DNA of 64,000 bases from Candidatus Dichloromethanomonas elyunquensis (lineage in GTDB: Bacteria; Bacillota; Desulfitobacteriia; Desulfitobacteriales; Syntrophobotulaceae). A program made the translations under genes and the position numbers. The notes beneath the pieces are model-generated. The model saw only the letters and a list, made by a program, of their open reading frames with translations, was not told where the DNA came from and did no database searches. The stretch spans positions 1 to 64,000 of the forward strand of contig LNDB01000012.1 of the NCBI GenBank assembly GCA_001515265.1, given 5' to 3'. This document shows positions 63,144 to 64,000 of this stretch, one piece after another. Within the stretch, counting starts at the first letter, position 1. Each line of letters opens with the position of its first letter.

Positions 63144-63174
63144 TTGTGGAGTAAATAGACAATCGTATATAATA
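63144..63174 (+). promoter_or_regulatory. Possible promoter of the receiver gene
   Basis: TTGTGG followed 18 bases later by TATAAT in the ATATAATAACAG stretch, about 55 bases ahead of the start. TTGTCAAA at 63127-63134 is one base from the Spo0A box TTGTCGAA. Confidence 0.4.
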
Positions 63175-63229
63175 ACAGAAAAAATTATGTAAATATTATC
63201 CATGATTTTGCAAGATAAGGAGAATCTAT

Positions 63230-63634
63230 ATGCTTTCCGGAAAAATTCACGTTGTTGTAGCTGATGATAACAAGGATTTCAATGATATTCTATGCGAATA
63301 TCTAAATTACCAAGAGGGAATAGAAGTGATTGGAACAGCAGGCAACGGTGAAGATGCCCTCGACCTGATACTTTCTAAAAGGCCCGATATTGTCGTATTG
63401 GATATGATCATGCCAAAACTGGACGGGGTAAGCGTGCTAGAAAAAATCAATTCTATGCCATTAGAGAGAAAACCGTTTTTCATCATGCTTTCTGCAATAG
63501 GGAATGAAAAAATATCCCAACGGGCTCTGGCCTTGGGTGCAGAGTATTACATGACAAAACCTTTTGATATGAATGTCCTTGTGAATAAAATCCGTCAATT
63601 ACCGTTATTAAATTATAGTGTTGTTGCGAGGTAA
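63230..63634 (+). CDS. Stand-alone Spo0A-like receiver domain
   Basis: A 134-residue single receiver domain. The acidic pocket is Asp12/Asp13 (VVADDN), the phosphorylation site Asp58 (VVLDMIMPKLDGVSVLEK), Ser88 and Lys110 (MTKPFD). The wording around it, such as LCEYLNYQEGIEVIGTAGNG and NSMPLERKPFFIMLSA, is close to the receiver of the sporulation master regulator Spo0A, but the Spo0A DNA-binding domain is missing and the frame ends after a short tail. It may act as a phosphate relay or sink, or be the truncated copy of a duplicated spo0A. A sensor gene follows 9 bases later. Confidence 0.85.
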   Translation: MLSGKIHVVVADDNKDFNDILCEYLNYQEGIEVIGTAGNGEDALDLILSKRPDIVVLDMIMPKLDGVSVLEKINSMPLERKPFFIMLSAIGNEKISQRALALGAEYYMTKPFDMNVLVNKIRQLPLLNYSVVAR

Positions 63635-63643
63635 CTTTCTATC

Positions 63644-64000
63644 ATGAAGATGAAACAAAGCTGCAAGTACAAATATGCGCATAATGATTCACTGGAGCAA
63701 GAGGTTAATTTATTGAATCAGTCAAAGGAAGCCTTTTCTGCATGGGACTTAAATGGTCCTATTATTTATTGCAATAAAGGAGCGGAAAAACTTTACGGCT
63801 ATACCAGTGTACAGTTACAAGAAAAAATAAACTGGGAAAAACGGAGATTTGAAATACTTTTAGAAGTGGGAAGAAAACTTCTTTCCAGTAATGATCCTCA
63901 AAAGTTGGTTGAGGAACTTTGTTCCAACGTGATGGAATTTCTGGACTGCCATATTTTCTTCAATTACCTTGCTGACGAAGAACAGCAAAGGCTTCACTTG
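63644..64000 (+). CDS. PAS-GAF sensor protein, probably histidine kinase (partial)
   Basis: The frame opens at an ATG nine bases after the receiver gene and runs off the window end after 119 codons. A shortened PAS domain is seen (AFSAWDLNGPIIYCNKGAEK, then LYGYTSVQLQEK), followed directly by the beginning of a GAF domain (FEILLEVGRKLLSSNDPQKL and VMEFLDCHIFFNYL). The PAS domain is about half the usual length. With the receiver next to it, the most likely identity is a sensor kinase that phosphorylates it; the kinase domain is outside the window. Confidence 0.75.
   Translation, partial: MKMKQSCKYKYAHNDSLEQEVNLLNQSKEAFSAWDLNGPIIYCNKGAEKLYGYTSVQLQEKINWEKRRFEILLEVGRKLLSSNDPQKLVEELCSNVMEFLDCHIFFNYLADEEQQRLHL

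Overview
The window looks like a chromosomal segment of a low-to-medium GC, Gram-positive, probably spore-forming anaerobe of the Clostridia (Peptococcaceae-like, the Desulfitobacterium/Dehalobacter/Desulfosporosinus type). This is inferred from AGGAGG-type ribosome sites, frequent TTG/GTG starts, SipW/TasA-like secretion, a Spo0A-like receiver, LutA/LutB-type iron-sulfur proteins, CWB2 wall-binding repeats and two ABC-F ATPases. No rRNA or strict taxonomic marker is present.

Positions 1-8340 are the end of a prophage or its remnant: a tyrosine recombinase behind a strongly folded leader, a lysis cassette (XhlA-like protein, papain-amidase endolysin, small holin), a Rha-type regulator, several XRE regulators and small accessory or cargo genes (lipoprotein, a PLD-nuclease scrap, a 289-aa unknown). 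A tRNA-Trp gene at 8346-8419, whose 3' end faces the prophage, is a plausible attachment site. From 8.6 to 20.4 kb lie a PHP phosphoesterase, an FtsK/SpoIIIE translocase and a very large (2852 aa) cyclic beta-1,2-glucan synthase-like protein. From 20.4 to 27 kb there are a truncated AIM24-type gene, a DUF1540 protein, an SPFH protein and a redox block (LutA-like, LutB-like, gate-domain permease, winged-helix/ferredoxin protein). From 27 to 43.3 kb come an ABC-F ATPase, an ABC-2 exporter, a GNAT enzyme, an eroded group II intron lying in a broken DUF4139-like gene, membrane proteins, an acyl-carrier-like protein, a DHA2 transporter, a sensor kinase, an MBL hydrolase, an M24 peptidase, an ArsR/nitroreductase pair and a DUF1858 protein whose 3' end runs into an ABC scrap.

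The most unusual region is 43.6-48.6 kb. Three SipW-signal secreted proteins (one a TasA-like subunit carrying a CBM2-like C-terminal domain, one only 65 aa) are followed by a SipW-type signal peptidase, an ABC-ATPase-like protein in which every catalytic motif is degenerate, and a polytopic protein that ends in a signal-peptidase-like domain whose nucleophile and base positions are changed. I read this as a dedicated surface-fibre secretion locus with two pseudoenzyme components.

From 48.6 to 64 kb there are a second DHA2 transporter, a second ABC-F, a TetR remnant lacking its DNA-binding domain, two flavodoxin-fold oxidoreductases, cysteine synthase, a yybP-ykoY manganese riboswitch upstream of a PspA/Tim44-like envelope-stress pair, a chemoreceptor, a wall amidase whose third CWB2 repeat is split by two SH3 domains, a Uma2-type nuclease with an added helix-turn-helix, and a stand-alone Spo0A-like receiver followed by the start of a PAS-GAF sensor protein that runs off the end.
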